Assembly: GCA_034112285.1 (NCBI GenBank)
Contig: JAWUVP010000060.1
Location: forward strand, 1-7,753
DNA: 7,753 nt
Direction of reading: 5' to 3'
DNA from: JAWUVP01 sp034112285
GTDB lineage: Bacteria > Pseudomonadota > Gammaproteobacteria > JABDGN01
The position numbers and the translations under genes are program-made. Shown one piece after another: positions 6,522-7,753 of this stretch. Every line of letters starts with the position of its first letter. Within the stretch, counting starts at the first letter, position 1. The notes beneath the pieces are model-generated. The model did not search any database. It was not told where the DNA came from and saw only the letters and a list, made by a program, of their open reading frames with translations.

Positions 6522-6584
6522 TCAGAAATAGGAACTATACTTCCCCTTAAGCATCTTAAAGGGAAGTATAGTTCCTATTTCTGA
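6522..6584. repeat. 63-base near-perfect inverted repeat between convergent gatB and copA
   Basis: Bases 6522-6545 are the exact reverse complement of 6561-6584 (24 pairs). After one C-A mismatch (6546/6560) five more pairs form, closing a 3-base loop CAT at 6552-6554. In total 29 of 30 positions pair. The placement between two convergent gene ends suits a two-way transcription stop. On the minus strand the stem is followed at once by TTTTATC, which suits a terminator for copA; on the plus strand no T-run follows. The arms are much longer and more exact than an ordinary terminator needs, so it may instead be a palindromic repeat element also found elsewhere in the genome. No flanking target duplication is evident. 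Confidence 0.8.
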
Positions 6585-6619
6585 CTAATCTCGCGGCGAA
6601 TAACGACCGCAATAATTTA

Positions 6620-7753
6620 TTACTTCCCCGCCGATCGCCACCAACGCAATCGGTTCGCATTACTCACCACCGTCACCGAGCTTAATGCCATTGCGAACGA
6701 AGCTAGCATGGGGTTTAGCAAAAAATGCCAGGTGGGAAACAAAACGCCCGCCGCAACCGGAATGGCAATGACGTTATAAAACAAAGCGCCAAACAAATTT
6801 TGTTTAATGTTGGTCAAGGTTGCTTTGGAGATAGCAATGGCGTTGGTTATGCATCCAAGGTTACTGTTCATTAGTGTAACGGCTGCACTTTCAATCGCCA
6901 CATCAACCCCCGCAGCCATAGCAAAACCAACATTAGCTTTAGCCAAAGCTGGCGCGTCGTTAATGCCGTCCCCCACCATGCCAACTCGAAAACCTTGTTG
7001 TTGATATTTGGCCACCACATCAGCTTTGCCTGCAGGTGATATTTCTGCCTCAAATTGTTTAATGCCCACTTGATGAGCAATGTTGGCTGCCGTTTTAGGG
7101 TTGTCTCCGGTGAGCATAATGACCTGCAAGCCCAACTGTTGTAATTTTTTAATGGCGGCCTTAGAGTCGGTTTTTAGCGGGTCTGCAATGCCTAATAGAC
7201 CACTGGCTTGACCGTCAATGGCTATATAAATTGGGCTTTGTCCGCTGGCGGCCATGCTACTGGCTTTATTTTCTAAGCCAGTAAAATTAATGGTATTTTG
7301 CGCTAACCAAGCTGCATTACCCAGCAATAACTTTTTGCCGTTAACCGTAGCGCTCACGCCCAAACCCACGTTGGCTATAAAATTTTCTACCGGCAATATG
7401 TCTATTTTTTTTGCCGTAGCAGCTTGCACCACCGCCGCAGCAACGGGATGCTCCGAAGCACGCTCAACACTCGCCGCATATTGCAATAACTCTGTCTCAC
7501 ACAATTCACCGCGAACATAAACAGACACCACTTGAGGCTTTCCTTGAGTGATAGTGCCCGTTTTATCCAATAATAAAACTTGCAAACGACTGGTGGTTTG
7601 TAAGGCGCTTCCATCACGAATTAAAATACCATACTCCGCAGCTTTACCCATGCCAATAACCACCGAGATGGGTGCTGCCAAGCCTAAGGCGCAGGGGCAA
7701 GCAATCACCAACACCGCCATGGTGGTCACCAACATATAAGAGATTTTTGGCAC
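6620..7753 (-). CDS. copA: Cu(I)-exporting P1B-type ATPase, C-terminal part (N-terminus beyond window edge)
   Basis: CopA is an inner-membrane pump that uses ATP to expel monovalent copper from the cytoplasm. The 377 visible residues hold most of the catalytic half. These are metal-site CPC in the sixth membrane helix (19-21), phosphorylation motif DKTGT with D63, SEHP (100-103), TGDN of the P-domain (215-218) and hinge GDGINDAP (261-268). The last two membrane helices carry YN (326-327) and MALSS (355-359). CPC with YN and MxxSS is the signature of the Cu(I) subgroup P1B-1. The stop is TAA at 6620-6622. The GTG at the right edge is an internal codon for Val, not a start, because normal CopA continues upstream with five more helices, the actuator domain and metal-binding domains. 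The gene is convergent with gatB and probably ends at the 6522-6584 hairpin. No regulator is visible; a CueR-type control region would lie outside. Confidence 0.95.
   Translation of the reverse strand: MPKISYMLVTTMAVLVIACPCALGLAAPISVVIGMGKAAEYGILIRDGSALQTTSRLQVLLLDKTGTITQGKPQVVSVYVRGELCETELLQYAASVERASEHPVAAAVVQAATAKKIDILPVENFIANVGLGVSATVNGKKLLLGNAAWLAQNTINFTGLENKASSMAASGQSPIYIAIDGQASGLLGIADPLKTDSKAAIKKLQQLGLQVIMLTGDNPKTAANIAHQVGIKQFEAEISPAGKADVVAKYQQQGFRVGMVGDGINDAPALAKANVGFAMAAGVDVAIESAAVTLMNSNLGCITNAIAISKATLTNIKQNLFGALFYNVIAIPVAAGVLFPTWHFLLNPMLASFAMALSSVTVVSNANRLRWWRSAGK

Noticed and set aside
6525..6581. Resemblance of the hairpin arms to the yeast FRT recombination site (shared AGTTCCTATT)
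   Set aside because: Only about ten bases match, the 8-base core and the FRT arm arrangement are absent, and the 3-base loop geometry differs. I consider it chance, although an engineered scar would be worth excluding if the strain was manipulated.
7751..7753. GTG at the right edge as the copA start
   Set aside because: It lies only 18 codons before the CPC motif, inside the sixth membrane helix region; CopA always has hundreds of residues upstream, so it is an internal valine.

Overview
The window looks like chromosomal DNA of a gammaproteobacterium of moderate GC content. The evidence is the sequence style of GatCAB and CopA, tRNA genes that encode their own CCA, and canonical Shine-Dalgarno and sigma-70-like signals. 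I cannot name a genus. The presence of gatCAB implies that at least one of Asn-tRNA(Asn) or Gln-tRNA(Gln) is made by transamidation.

Layout, left to right. Positions 1-1559 hold a nearly complete type I DNA methyltransferase gene (hsdM, minus strand) that runs off the left edge. Its hsdS and hsdR partners would lie outside the window. Positions 1560-2095 contain no convincing gene, only a plausible hsdM promoter. At 2026-2070 there is a clean 3' half of a tRNA-Asn gene, from anticodon loop to CCA, without a foldable 5' half. This is what an integrated island leaves at its distal end, so I read it as an attachment site. By orientation the island, including hsdM, would lie to the left and older chromosome to the right.

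Positions 2096-2730 carry a minus-strand pair of unknown function. One is a 115-residue receiver-like protein that lacks the usual phosphorylation residues. The other is a 48-residue small protein whose strong ribosome binding site sits inside an inverted repeat. The same inverted repeat also places a strong ribosome binding site before a 41-codon frame going the other way.

Positions 2910-2985 are an intact tRNA-Lys(UUU) on the minus strand with its own promoter. Divergent from it, 3158-6482 is the gatC-gatA-gatB operon for the Asp/Glu-tRNA amidotransferase, with a perfect TATAAT box and a tight palindrome just upstream. After gatB, a 63-base near-perfect hairpin (6522-6584) separates it from the convergent copA, a Cu(I)-exporting P1B ATPase. 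The N-terminal part of copA lies beyond the right edge.

The housekeeping part (tRNA-Lys, gatCAB, copA) is ordinary. The parts that deserve a second look are the tRNA-Asn fragment, the small-gene cluster with the shared ribosome-binding-site palindrome, and the long hairpin.
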